Shown here piece after piece: positions 1-11,221 of a DNA stretch of 64,000 nucleotides (position 1 is its first letter; every line of letters begins with the position of its first letter). The translations under genes were made by a program, and so were the position numbers. The stretch lies in the NCBI RefSeq assembly GCF_008642315.1, contig NZ_CP029192.1, positions 806,001 to 870,000 on the forward strand, in the 5' to 3' direction. The stretch comes from Streptomyces venezuelae. GTDB taxonomy: Bacteria > Actinomycetota > Actinomycetes > Streptomycetales > Streptomycetaceae. Under the pieces are notes generated by a model. It saw only the letters and a program-made list of their open reading frames with translations. It made no database searches and was not told the origin of the DNA.

Positions 1-1401
1 GGTGCTCAGGGAGTGGGGCCCGGTGTCGTACGACTCGGTGGCCGGGGCCGACGGCCGGCCCTGCGTCTGCGGCGGGGTCGGCAGGGGTGGTGCCGTCGTC
101 CGCAAGGGGAAGCCCACTTCCACGACGAGGCCGCCCTGCGGACGTGCGTGCGCGTTCAGCGTCGCGTCGTGGGCAGCGGCGATGGAGCGCACGATCGACA
201 GGCCGAGCCCGTGGTGTCCGTTGTCGGCTTTCCTGCCGATGCGCTGGAAGGGCTCGAAGAGTCGGCTGACGCCCGCGGCCGGGATGGTCGGGCCGGTGTT
301 GGAGACGCGTACGAAGGCGCAGCCGCCTCGTACGCCGGTCACGACCGTCACCCAGCCGTCGGGCACGTTGTACCCCATGGCGTTGTCCACGAGGTTGGCG
401 ACGAGGCGTTCGACGAGGGCGTCGTCGCCCCACAGGCCCGCGGGGTGAACGTGCGCCTCGACCCGCAGGTTCCGGTGTTCGGCCTCTTTTTGGGCGCCGA
501 CCAGCACGTTGCCGGTCAGCTCGGCCAGGTCCAGCGGCTCCCTGCGGTCGAGGCCGCGTTCGCTGCCGGAGAGGGTCAGGAGCGACTCCAGGAGGCGGGC
601 CTGCTGTTCGCTGAGGGTCAGGAGGCGCTCGAAGTTCGACCTGAAGGAGTCCACCGTGGCGTCACGGTCGATGAGGGACTCCTCCAGGAGCGCGTGTTCC
701 ACGGTCAGGGGGGTGCGCAGTTCGTGCGCCGCGTTGGCGACGAACCGTTTGTGGGAGTCCAGGGCCGCTTCGAGGCGGCCGAGGAGGCCGTCGACGGTGT
801 CGGCCAGGTCCTTCAGTTCGTCGCCGGGCCCCTCGACGGCGAGGCGTTCGTGCACGTTGTGCGCGGAGATGCGCTGGACGGTGGTGGTGATGGTGCGCAG
901 GGGGCGCAGGACCCGGCCCGCGACGAGCCAGCCGAGGCCTATGGCGATCACCGACATGATCGCCAGTGCGATGCCGGACTGGGTCAGGAGATGCTGCATT
1001 TCGGCTGCGTGCTGGCGCATCGCCTGCTGTTGCTGGGCGTGCGCGAAGCTGTCGACCGCTCCGGGGACCTCGTCGCGCGTGTACATGTGGACGCCCGCGT
1101 CGCCGGGTGAGCCGGAGCCGCCGCGGCGGCTGACGAGGACCGTGCTGGTGGGGCGGTTGACCAGCAGGTAGGTGATCGTGAGCAGGACGGCGCCGGAGAT
1201 GACGAAGAGCAGGCCGTACAGGAGGGTGAGCCGCATGCGGACCCGCCGGGGCACGAGGCGCGAGCGCATCCCCGCGACGGTACGAGGGCGGACCTCGCGT
1301 GACCGGGCCGCGCGGGACCCGGCTGTACCTGAACGGGCCGCGTGTGAGCGGGCGTTACGTGACCGGGCCGTGCGGGCCGCGCTGCGCAGGCGCATCGTCA
1401 T
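1..1401 (-). CDS. Sensor histidine kinase of TCS 1 (3' end off window)
   Basis: Membrane sensor kinase expected to phosphorylate the response regulator encoded just upstream. A hydrophobic segment at about residues 58-81 is followed by an extracytoplasmic loop, a second membrane segment and a HAMP-like linker. The H-box reads AAHELRTPL with His226 as the phospho-acceptor. The N-box (NLVDNA), a G1-like box (VSNTG) and the G2 box (GLGLSIV) form the ATPase domain. Only a Pro/Thr-rich C-terminal tail runs past position 1, so the functional domains are complete. The first 44 residues are an Arg/Ala/Ser-rich repeat (xARS). ATG 1269 is an alternative start that would remove them. The gene lies 14 bp after its regulator. 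It is the close, intact paralogue of the degenerate kinase at 59340-60581. Confidence 0.9.
   Translation of the reverse strand, partial: MTMRLRSAARTARSRNARSHAARSGTAGSRAARSREVRPRTVAGMRSRLVPRRVRMRLTLLYGLLFVISGAVLLTITYLLVNRPTSTVLVSRRGGSGSPGDAGVHMYTRDEVPGAVDSFAHAQQQQAMRQHAAEMQHLLTQSGIALAIMSVIAIGLGWLVAGRVLRPLRTITTTVQRISAHNVHERLAVEGPGDELKDLADTVDGLLGRLEAALDSHKRFVANAAHELRTPLTVEHALLEESLIDRDATVDSFRSNFERLLTLSEQQARLLESLLTLSGSERGLDRREPLDLAELTGNVLVGAQKEAEHRNLRVEAHVHPAGLWGDDALVERLVANLVDNAMGYNVPDGWVTVVTGVRGGCAFVRVSNTGPTIPAAGVSRLFEPFQRIGRKADNGHHGLGLSIVRSIAAAHDATLNAHARPQGGLVVEVGFPLRTTAPPLPTPPQTQGRPSAPATESYDTGPHSLST
1305..1385. repeat. Imperfect repeat in the 5' end of the kinase gene
   Basis: Short imperfect repeats built on GTGACCGGGCCG occur here. 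On the minus strand they would encode the xARS-rich N-terminus of the kinase. The stretch may be non-coding leader if translation starts at ATG 1269. Confidence 0.5.
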
Positions 1402-1415
1402 CTCGCTTCACATCG

Positions 1416-2069
1416 TCAGATCCGGTACCCGCCGCGGGGCACGGTTTCGATCACCGGCGGGGAACCGAGCTTCGGCCGCAGCCTGTTGATGGTCGCCTTG
1501 ACCGTCGTGGTGAACGGATCGGTCGCCTCGTCCCACACGCGTTCCAGGAGCTCCTCGGCCGATACGACGCGGCCGCGGGCGGCCAGCAGGTATTCGAGGA
1601 CCCCGAACTCCTTCGGGGTGAGCGCCAGTCGGTCCCCGGCGCGGGTCACGATCCGCTGGGCGGGGTCGAGCCGCAGGTCGCCGTGGACGAGGATCGGCGG
1701 GACGGCCGGCTGGGCGCGACGTGCCACCGCCCGGATGCGAGCGACGAGTTCGGCGTACGCGAACGGCTTGGGGAGGTAGTCGTCGGCGCCAAGACTGAGA
1801 CCCTCGACGCGGTCCGCGATCGTGCCGGACGCGGTGAGCATGAGGACGCGGGTGCGGGCGGGCTCCGCCATCAGGGCTCCGCACACCTCATCGCCGTGCA
1901 CGGTGGGGAGGTCGCGGTCGAGTACCACCACGTCGTAGTCGACGACCGACGCGCGCTCCAGCGCGTCCTCTCCGTCATAGACGACGTCGACGGCCATGCC
2001 TTCTCTGCGCAGCACTCTGGCCACGGAGTCCGCCAGTTCGGTCTGGTCCTCGGCCACCAGCACCCGCAC
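1416..2069 (-). CDS. OmpR/PhoB-family response regulator of TCS 1
   Basis: DNA-binding response regulator of 217 residues, partner of the downstream kinase. The receiver domain has the acidic pocket (Glu7-Asp8), phospho-acceptor Asp51 in VVLDRDLP, Thr79 and Lys101 in PKPF. The C-terminal winged helix ends in the usual VPRGGYRI. The GTG at 2069 was chosen because it follows a G-rich ribosome site and gives a standard receiver start (VRVLVAED). An in-frame ATG at 2126 would add 19 unlikely residues. The gene is separated from the exporter upstream by a strong hairpin, so it probably has its own transcript. It lies inside the Hpg/Dpg region, so control of peptide production or self-resistance is possible, but no target is visible. 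Confidence 0.93.
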   Translation of the reverse strand: MRVLVAEDQTELADSVARVLRREGMAVDVVYDGEDALERASVVDYDVVVLDRDLPTVHGDEVCGALMAEPARTRVLMLTASGTIADRVEGLSLGADDYLPKPFAYAELVARIRAVARRAQPAVPPILVHGDLRLDPAQRIVTRAGDRLALTPKEFGVLEYLLAARGRVVSAEELLERVWDEATDPFTTTVKATINRLRPKLGSPPVIETVPRGGYRI

Positions 2070-2194
2070 AGCCCCACCCCCCGATGGATCATGGCTGACC
2101 AGGATCTCCGAGCGGGGGTCACACACTGGTCACAGCCCGCCGCCCGCACTCAGCGTACCGGCGGGGCGCCCGCGCGGGACCGGTACGGCGGTAC

Positions 2195-2230
2195 GGCATC
2201 CGCGGCGCGGGGTGCCGCGCCGCGGATGCC
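2195..2230 (-). terminator. 16-bp perfect stem, GGTG loop
   Basis: Positions 2195-2210 pair perfectly with 2215-2230 around a 4-nt loop. The hairpin lies about 20 bp beyond the stop of the ABC exporter gene. It has no U-tract, as is common in Streptomyces. It probably ends the leftward hpgT-to-exporter transcript and separates it from the two-component genes. Confidence 0.75.
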
Positions 2231-2250
2231 GCGGGAGGGGAGGGCTGGTC

Positions 2251-4419
2251 TCATCCGTGGCCGGGCGGCGGTGGGCCGCCGGGGCCGGGACCGTGGTGGT
2301 GACGTGGACCTCCCGGCCCACCGGGCCCGCCTGGTCCACCGGGTCCGCCCGGTCCCGCGAGGAAGACGCCCGGCCCGCCGGGGAAGGCGCCGTTCGGGCC
2401 GCCCGGCATCGGGCCCCCGGGTCCGCCGGTGAGCACCGGTCCCGGGCCGCCGTGCGGGCCGCCGACCGGCTCGGGAACAGGAGCGTCGCCGTTCTCGGAG
2501 CTGTTCTCGGCGGGCTGCCGGGAGAACTGCGTGCGGTACAACTCCGCGTACTGCCCATCCAGTTGCATGAGCTCCTCGTGCGTGCCCCGCTCCTGGACCC
2601 GGCCTTTGTCGACGACCAGGATCTGGTCGGCGTCCCTGATGGTGGAGAGGCGGTGCGCGATCACCAGGGAGGTGCGGCCCTTCAGCGCGGACTGCAGGGC
2701 ACGTTGGAGTGCCGCCTCGGACTCCGAGTCGAGGTGTGCGGTGGCCTCGTCGAGCACGACGATGGGCGGGGCCTTGAGGAGCAGCCGTGCCATCGCGACG
2801 CGCTGTTTCTCGCCGCCGGAGAAGCGGTAGCCGCGGTCGCCGACGACGGTGTCGAAGCCGTCGGGCAGGGAGGAGATCAGGTCCCAGATCTGCGCCGCCC
2901 TGCACGCGTCGACGAGTTCCTGCTCGGTGGCCTCGGGCCGGGCGTAGGTGAGGTTGTCGCGGATGGTCGCGTGGAAGAGGTGTGCGTCCTGCGTGACCAT
3001 GCCGACGGTGTCGTTCAGCGACTTCAGGGTGACGTCGCGGATGTCGTGGCCACCGATGCGGATGACGCCCTCGACGGGATCGTAGAGGCGCGGCACGAGG
3101 TGGGTGATGGTGGTCTTGCCCGCGCCCGACGGGCCGACCAGCGCGGTGAGTTTGCCCGCGGGGACGGTGAAGGTCAGGTCGCGCAGGGTCCAGGTGTTCT
3201 GCGTGCGCTCCTGCGAGGGCAGGGCGATGGACTCCAGTGAGGCGAGCGAGACGTCCGCGGCCTGCGGGTAGTGGAACGAGACGTTCTCGAAGCTGACCTC
3301 CGGCGCCATGCGGCTGCCGTCCGCCGCTGCCGTGGCCGAGGCGGCCGGCAGGGGCACCGCGTTCTCCTTCTCGGAGATGAGCGGCTTGAGGTCGAGGATC
3401 TCGAAGAGCCGGTCGAAGCTGACGAGGGCCGTCAGGACGCTCGTCTGGGCGCTGGACAGCTGGTTGATCGGGCCCATCAGCCGGGTGAGCAGGGTCGCCA
3501 GGGCCACCAGGGTGCCGATCTGGAACGTGCCCTCGATGACGAGGGCGCCGCCGATGCCGTACACGAGGGCGGTGGCGATGGCGCCGACGAGCGTCATCGT
3601 CAGGAAGAGCATCTTGCCGTAGACGGAGGTCAGGACCCCGAGGTCGCGTCCCTTGCGGGCCAGCCGGGAGAACATGCCGGTCTCACTGGCGGGACGGCCG
3701 TACAGCTTGGCGAGCAGGGCGCCGGTGACGTTGAAGCGCTCGTTCATGAACGAGCCGACCTCGGCGTTGACCTGCATGTGCTCGCGCATGATCCGCTGCA
3801 GCCTGCGGCCCACGACGCGGCCCGGCAGGATGAAGAGCGGGATCACCACGAGGGAGACCAGGGTGACCACCCAGGAGAGGTAGAACATGGCGCCGAGGAC
3901 GAGGATCAGGGTCAGTCCGGCGGATACCACCGTGGACAGCAGCGCGGTCACCGCCTGTTGGGCGCCGACGACGTCGGTGTTGAGGCGGCTGACGAGGGAC
4001 CCGGTCTGGGCGCGGGTGAAGAACGCGAGCGGCTGACGCTGCACATGGTCGAAGATCTTGGTGCGCAGGTCGTAGATGAGCCCTTCGCTGACGCGGCCCG
4101 AGTACCAGGCCTCCGCGAAGCCGAAGACGGTGCTGAACAGCGCGAGGACGGCGACCGCCACGGCGATCCACACGACCACCGAGGTGTCCCTGGCGACGAT
4201 GCCGTCGTCGATGAGGTACTTGAAGAGAATGGGAGTGGCCACCACGTTGCATGCGTTGAGCACGGTGACGACCAGGAGAACGCCTATGTTGAAGCGATAC
4301 GGTTTCGTATAGGGGAGGATTCGCCTGGCCGTGCCACGCTTGATTTTCTGCTTGGTCACCGCCTCGTCGGGACCCATCCCCCGCATCAGTACCGGCCCCG
4401 GGCCGCCGATCATGGCCAC
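2251..4419 (-). CDS. ABC exporter, fused membrane and ATPase domains, with GP-rich tail
   Basis: Type IV ABC half-transporter of about 722 residues, probably exporting the peptide product of this cluster. The N-terminal half has the six-helix membrane domain. The C-terminal half has Walker A (GPSGAGKTT), the signature FSGGEKQR and Walker B (IVVLDEATAHLD). After the ATPase domain comes an unusual tail of about 75 residues made of GGP/GPG repeats ending in HHHGPGPGGPPPPGHG. GTG 4419 is the best start because AGGAGG lies 5 nt upstream; ATG 4413 is the alternative. It lies 41 bp after the mbtH-like gene and is the last gene before the hairpin at 2195. Half-transporters of this type normally form homodimers. 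Confidence 0.93.
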   Translation of the reverse strand: MAMIGGPGPVLMRGMGPDEAVTKQKIKRGTARRILPYTKPYRFNIGVLLVVTVLNACNVVATPILFKYLIDDGIVARDTSVVVWIAVAVAVLALFSTVFGFAEAWYSGRVSEGLIYDLRTKIFDHVQRQPLAFFTRAQTGSLVSRLNTDVVGAQQAVTALLSTVVSAGLTLILVLGAMFYLSWVVTLVSLVVIPLFILPGRVVGRRLQRIMREHMQVNAEVGSFMNERFNVTGALLAKLYGRPASETGMFSRLARKGRDLGVLTSVYGKMLFLTMTLVGAIATALVYGIGGALVIEGTFQIGTLVALATLLTRLMGPINQLSSAQTSVLTALVSFDRLFEILDLKPLISEKENAVPLPAASATAAADGSRMAPEVSFENVSFHYPQAADVSLASLESIALPSQERTQNTWTLRDLTFTVPAGKLTALVGPSGAGKTTITHLVPRLYDPVEGVIRIGGHDIRDVTLKSLNDTVGMVTQDAHLFHATIRDNLTYARPEATEQELVDACRAAQIWDLISSLPDGFDTVVGDRGYRFSGGEKQRVAMARLLLKAPPIVVLDEATAHLDSESEAALQRALQSALKGRTSLVIAHRLSTIRDADQILVVDKGRVQERGTHEELMQLDGQYAELYRTQFSRQPAENSSENGDAPVPEPVGGPHGGPGPVLTGGPGGPMPGGPNGAFPGGPGVFLAGPGGPGGPGGPGGPGGPRHHHGPGPGGPPPPGHG

Positions 4420-4460
4420 GAAAACCTCCTGTTTTCGTTGTCGTTTCGGTCGGGGAACAC

Positions 4461-4685
4461 CTAGCGTGCGGCTTCGGACTTCTCCATCTCGTCGATGAGG
4501 CTCTGCGGACGCATGTCCGTCCAGTTCTCCTCGACATAGTCCAGGCAGGCCTTCCGCGTGTCTTCTCCGAACACGGTCCGCCAGCCGGCCGGGACTTCGG
4601 CGAAGGCGGGCCAGAGCGAATGCTGGTTCTCGTCGTTGACGAGAACCAGGAACGTGCCGTTTTCGTCGTCGAACGGGTTCGGCAT
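4461..4685 (-). CDS. MbtH-like protein
   Basis: A 74-residue protein of the MbtH family, small partners that bind and activate NRPS adenylation domains. It starts [10 protein letters not shown] and carries the family core ([19 protein letters not shown]) and a terminal WTDMRP-like motif. ATG 4685 matches the family start; an upstream in-frame ATG at 4700 would add five residues. Its presence is strong evidence that an NRPS belongs to this cluster, although none is in the window. It lies between the hydrolase and exporter genes on the same strand, in a stretch with somewhat lower GC than its surroundings. Confidence 0.96.
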   Translation of the reverse strand: MPNPFDDENGTFLVLVNDENQHSLWPAFAEVPAGWRTVFGEDTRKACLDYVEENWTDMRPQSLIDEMEKSEAAR

Positions 4686-4774
4686 AACCACTCCGATCAA
4701 TTTCCGTCGGCAGGACGTGTTTCACGCTAGCCGGGTGGTTCAGGGCCGACAAGGCCGTCCAGAGAGCACGCTTT

Positions 4775-5584
4775 TCACGGTTGCCGGCCGGCGAAGAATC
4801 CGGTGATCGCGGAATTCACTTCGGCTGGCCGCTCCAGATATCCGTAGTGGCCGCAGCCGGGGATCTCCGTATAGCAGCTGCCGGGAATGGACCGCGCGAC
4901 CTCGCGGGAGAGGTGCGGGCGGATGACGAGGTCGTCCTGGAACCCGATGACGAGACAGCGGCTGGTGATGTTCCGGTACGCGCTCAGCCGGTCGGGGACG
5001 AGTTGCAGGCCCAGCTGCCCGCGTACGCCCGTCACGTCGACGGCGGACATCTCGAAGACGGCGAGCCAGTCCCGCAGCCGCTCCTCGTCGTCGAGGGTGC
5101 GCGGGGAGAGGTTCTGCAGGGCCTGTACGTAGGCGGCGAAGCGCGGCGGGAGTTTGCCGCCGGTGTCGCTGAGTTCCATGTCGGCGGCGGTCATCGCGGC
5201 GGTCAGGGTGTCCGTGCGGCCGCTCGTCGCCATCAGGACGGCCTGGTGGACGAGGTCGGGGCGGGCGAGCAGGAGTTCCTGTACGGCCATCGCGCCGAGC
5301 GAGTAGCCCACGACCCTGCACGCACCCTCCCCCAGGTGCTCGATGAGCCCGGCGACGTCCGCCACCATGTCGGCGAGCGTGAAGCCCTCCGGGCACGGAT
5401 CGCTCGGCGGAATACCCCGGTTGTCGAGGGTGATCACTCGGTAGCCGGCGACGGTGAGGGCCGGCACCTGGTGCGTCCGCCACATGCGGCCGGGCGCGCC
5501 GGTGCCGGTGACCATGACCACCGGCTCACCGGTGCCGTACTCGTCGTAGCCGAGGTGGGTCCCGTTGATCCGGGCGATCGGCAT
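4775..5584 (-). CDS. Alpha/beta hydrolase in the Dpg operon
   Basis: A 269-residue alpha/beta-hydrolase fold protein. The nucleophile elbow is GYSLGA (Ser near residue 95) and the catalytic His lies in GCGHYGYLERP near the C-terminus. The oxyanion-side motif GTGAPGRMW and the DNRGIPPSD turn are typical of the esterase/perhydrolase branch. ATG 5584 has a GGAGAG ribosome site and lies 12 bp after dpgC, so it is almost certainly co-transcribed. No dpgD-type enoyl-CoA hydratase is found next to dpgABC, so this enzyme may act as a thioesterase or hydrolase in Dpg assembly or as an editing enzyme for an NRPS. That role is inference; the substrate cannot be read from the sequence. Confidence 0.85.
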   Translation of the reverse strand: MPIARINGTHLGYDEYGTGEPVVMVTGTGAPGRMWRTHQVPALTVAGYRVITLDNRGIPPSDPCPEGFTLADMVADVAGLIEHLGEGACRVVGYSLGAMAVQELLLARPDLVHQAVLMATSGRTDTLTAAMTAADMELSDTGGKLPPRFAAYVQALQNLSPRTLDDEERLRDWLAVFEMSAVDVTGVRGQLGLQLVPDRLSAYRNITSRCLVIGFQDDLVIRPHLSREVARSIPGSCYTEIPGCGHYGYLERPAEVNSAITGFFAGRQP

Positions 5585-5596
5585 CGCGGTCTCTCC

Positions 5597-8756
<3,160 letters not shown>

Positions 8757-8817
8757 CGGAAGGTCCACCCCCACATGCGTGGTTTGCTGCGCGGATGCCG
8801 CGTGCTGCCGTTCACGG

Positions 8818-11064
8818 TCAGGTCCCCTCTCGTGTGGCGGAGGCTCGTGCGCTCTCGGACTCGATGAACCGCACGAGCCGTGCGACGCCCTCGCCGATCT
8901 GGGCGGGCGTCAGATAGCTGGTCGACAGGCGGATGCCGTGCAGGCCTCCGCCGCCGGGGTGGAAGTACGTCATCGGCGTCCAGATGACGCCGTGGTCCTG
9001 CGCCGAGCGGATCAGCGCGGCGTTGTCCGCGCGGAAGGGCACCCGCAGGGTGAGGAAGAAGCCGCCGGTGGGCTCGTTCCACCGCACGCCCAGGGCCTCG
9101 CGGCGCTCCGGCGGCAGGTGGGCGTCGAGCTCCCTGAGCGTGGCGCGCATGGCGTCTCCGTAGTACGCGGACGCCGCGCTGTTGAGCTCAGAGATCTTGC
9201 CGCCCGCCGCGAGGAGCGTGCCCGCCACGGCCGCCTGGCTGAGCGACGAGGTGTTGACCGTCACCATGCTCTTGATCTTGGCGAGGTCGTCCGCGAGCAG
9301 GCCGGTGCGCCCGGACGCGTCGACGACGGGCTGGTCGGCGACGACGAACCCGACGCGGGCGCCGGGGAACACCGTCTTGGAGAAGGAGCCGAGGTGGACG
9401 ACCGTGTGGGCGCGGTCCTGCGACTTCAGGGTCGGCAGCGGCAGGCCGGGGCTGACCAGGCGGTACGGGCTGTCCTCAAGGATCAGGATGCCGTGCCGTG
9501 CGGCGAGTTCGAGGAGCTCGGCGCGGGCCCGCGGGCCCATGGTGGTCCCGGACGGGTTCGAGTGGTCGGGGACGACGTAGAAGGCGCGGGGCCTGCGTCC
9601 GCGGGCCCGTTCGTTCCTGATCGCCGCCTCCAGGTCGGCGCAGGACACGCCGTCCTCCCGCTCCTCCACGGGGGTCACGGCGATGTCCAGGAGGCGGGCG
9701 GCGCCGGTGATGCCGACGTAGCAGGGGCTGGAGACGAGGAGCACGTCGTCGGGTCCTGTGATCAGGGCGCGCAGCACGAGGAGCATGGCTTCCTGCGCGC
9801 CGACCGTCACCACGATGGACTCGGCCGGTACGTCGATGTTCTCGTCGGCGCGCAGCGAGTCGGCGATGATCTCGCGGATCAGGCCGGCGGTGGGCCCGTA
9901 CTGGTACATGGCGGTCCGCACCTGCTGGGGCGAACTCCCCTGTTCCTCCAGGTGGTTGAGGTAGCGGCGCAGGTGGGTGAAGATCTGCTCGCTGTCGAAG
10001 AACCCGTCGTAGGGGCGTCCCGGCGCGAAGGAGATCGCCTCGGGGTAGCGGGTGGTGATCTCGTTGAGGAACGTCATCGTGTCCAGGACCGGGTCGGACA
10101 CGCTGGCGTGCAGTTCGCTCCTGTGCAGCGGCCGTGCGGCCGGGGGCGGCGCCGGATCGGCGGGGCGGGGTCCGGTGCGGACGAGGCCGGGGCCGATGTC
10201 CGCGACCGTGGCGGTGCCGGTGAACGTCATCGCGTCGCCCAGCTCCCGTACGAGGACGTCGAGCACCTCCGCCACGCCCGCGCGCCCGCCGGCCCGCAGC
10301 CCGTGCAGGACCGGGCGTCCCGCGAACACCGCGTCGGCTCCGGCGGCGACCGCCGTCAGCACGTCGGCGCCGCGCCGCACCCCACCGCTCAGCAGGACCG
10401 GGCAGCGTCCCGCCACGGCCTCCGCGATACCGGGGAGCGCGTCGAGGGAGGTGACGACGACGCCGTCGGCGCCGCTGTCCAGGGCGCGCAGCGCGTCGCT
10501 CGTGGTGCGCACGCCGGCGACGAGCAGCGGCAGGGCGGTCGCGGCGCGGAGACGGTCCACGTCGGGCCAGTCGGCGCGGGCGTCGAGCAGGGAGCGTACG
10601 TCGCTCAGCGCGCCCTGGCGCGCGAGGTTGGCGGGGGCCGCGGCCCTCTTGAAGCGGGTGTCGTCGAGGCCGCCCAGCGCGAGGAGCACGGCGCCGAACC
10701 CGGCGCCCTCGGCGTGTTCGGCGAGCTGCCGCTCGGTGGTCCGGTCCCGGAAGGCGTAGGTGCGCAGCCACGGCGGGACCTCGGTGGCGGAGGCGAGCTC
10801 GGTGAAGGTCCGTTCGGCGAAGGCGCCCACGACACACGGAAGTTGGGCCGCTCCGGCCGCACGGACCACGGCGAGTTCGCCGCCGGGACGTGCGGGGGCG
10901 TGGAGCGGCCCGACGATCAGCGGTGCCGGCCACGCGCGGCCGAGGACCTTCACGGTGGTGTCGGGCGGCCCGGCGGTTCCCGTACCGCCCTGTCGCAGCC
11001 CTCTGCGCTCGAACGCCTCGCGGTTCGCGGCCGATGCGCCGCTGTCGGCCGTCTGTTCCGGCAT
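8818..11064 (-). CDS. hpgT: HpgT-type aminotransferase fused to a degenerate Hmo-like domain
   Basis: A 748-residue two-domain protein. Residues of about 325-735 form a fold-type I PLP aminotransferase: the Schiff-base Lys is in LGSFSKTVFPGARVGF, and VPDHSNPSG and the final GIRLSTSYL segment are typical. It should transaminate 4-hydroxyphenylglyoxylate and 3,5-dihydroxyphenylglyoxylate to Hpg and Dpg. Residues of about 30-300 resemble FMN-dependent 4-hydroxymandelate oxidase, ending with the phosphate-binding like GGVRRGADVL and AGRPVLHGL. The catalytic NHGGRQLDG stretch is missing and the active-site Lys is replaced (VAGV instead of LKGI), so this half cannot be an oxidase of the usual mechanism. 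Hmo-HpgT fusions have been annotated in related peptide clusters. GGGGAGA precedes the ATG. Confidence 0.92.
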   Translation of the reverse strand: MPEQTADSGASAANREAFERRGLRQGGTGTAGPPDTTVKVLGRAWPAPLIVGPLHAPARPGGELAVVRAAGAAQLPCVVGAFAERTFTELASATEVPPWLRTYAFRDRTTERQLAEHAEGAGFGAVLLALGGLDDTRFKRAAAPANLARQGALSDVRSLLDARADWPDVDRLRAATALPLLVAGVRTTSDALRALDSGADGVVVTSLDALPGIAEAVAGRCPVLLSGGVRRGADVLTAVAAGADAVFAGRPVLHGLRAGGRAGVAEVLDVLVRELGDAMTFTGTATVADIGPGLVRTGPRPADPAPPPAARPLHRSELHASVSDPVLDTMTFLNEITTRYPEAISFAPGRPYDGFFDSEQIFTHLRRYLNHLEEQGSSPQQVRTAMYQYGPTAGLIREIIADSLRADENIDVPAESIVVTVGAQEAMLLVLRALITGPDDVLLVSSPCYVGITGAARLLDIAVTPVEEREDGVSCADLEAAIRNERARGRRPRAFYVVPDHSNPSGTTMGPRARAELLELAARHGILILEDSPYRLVSPGLPLPTLKSQDRAHTVVHLGSFSKTVFPGARVGFVVADQPVVDASGRTGLLADDLAKIKSMVTVNTSSLSQAAVAGTLLAAGGKISELNSAASAYYGDAMRATLRELDAHLPPERREALGVRWNEPTGGFFLTLRVPFRADNAALIRSAQDHGVIWTPMTYFHPGGGGLHGIRLSTSYLTPAQIGEGVARLVRFIESESARASATREGT

Positions 11065-11148
11065 GAATGTCTCCCCGGCGTCCGGAAGTTATCGGGAAAG
11101 TGCTATCCGTCGCTCAGAGTCACACGGTTCTCGACGGACCAACAACGC

Positions 11149-11177
11149 GTCCAACCGGCCGATTCGCACAGTTGGAC
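11149..11177. promoter_or_regulatory. Predicted StrR/Bbr-type operator
   Basis: GTCCAA at 11149-11154 and TTGGAC at 11172-11177 are separated by exactly 17 bases. This equals the GTCCAR-N17-TTGGAC box reported for Bbr and Tei15*, the StrR-family activators of glycopeptide clusters. The arms extend to GTCCAACCG/CAGTTGGAC, 8 of 9 paired. The site is about 85 bp upstream of the hpgT fusion ATG, in the 157-bp gap after the prephenate dehydrogenase gene. The matching regulator is encoded at 56815-57795. Confidence 0.75.
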
Positions 11178-11221
11178 AGGCGCGGACACGCACGGACACG
11201 CCGGAACATGCTCGCCGATGG

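Noticed and set aside
13..1110. A long plus-strand frame opposite the first kinase gene
   Set aside because: The minus strand encodes complete kinase motifs; the plus-strand translation has none.
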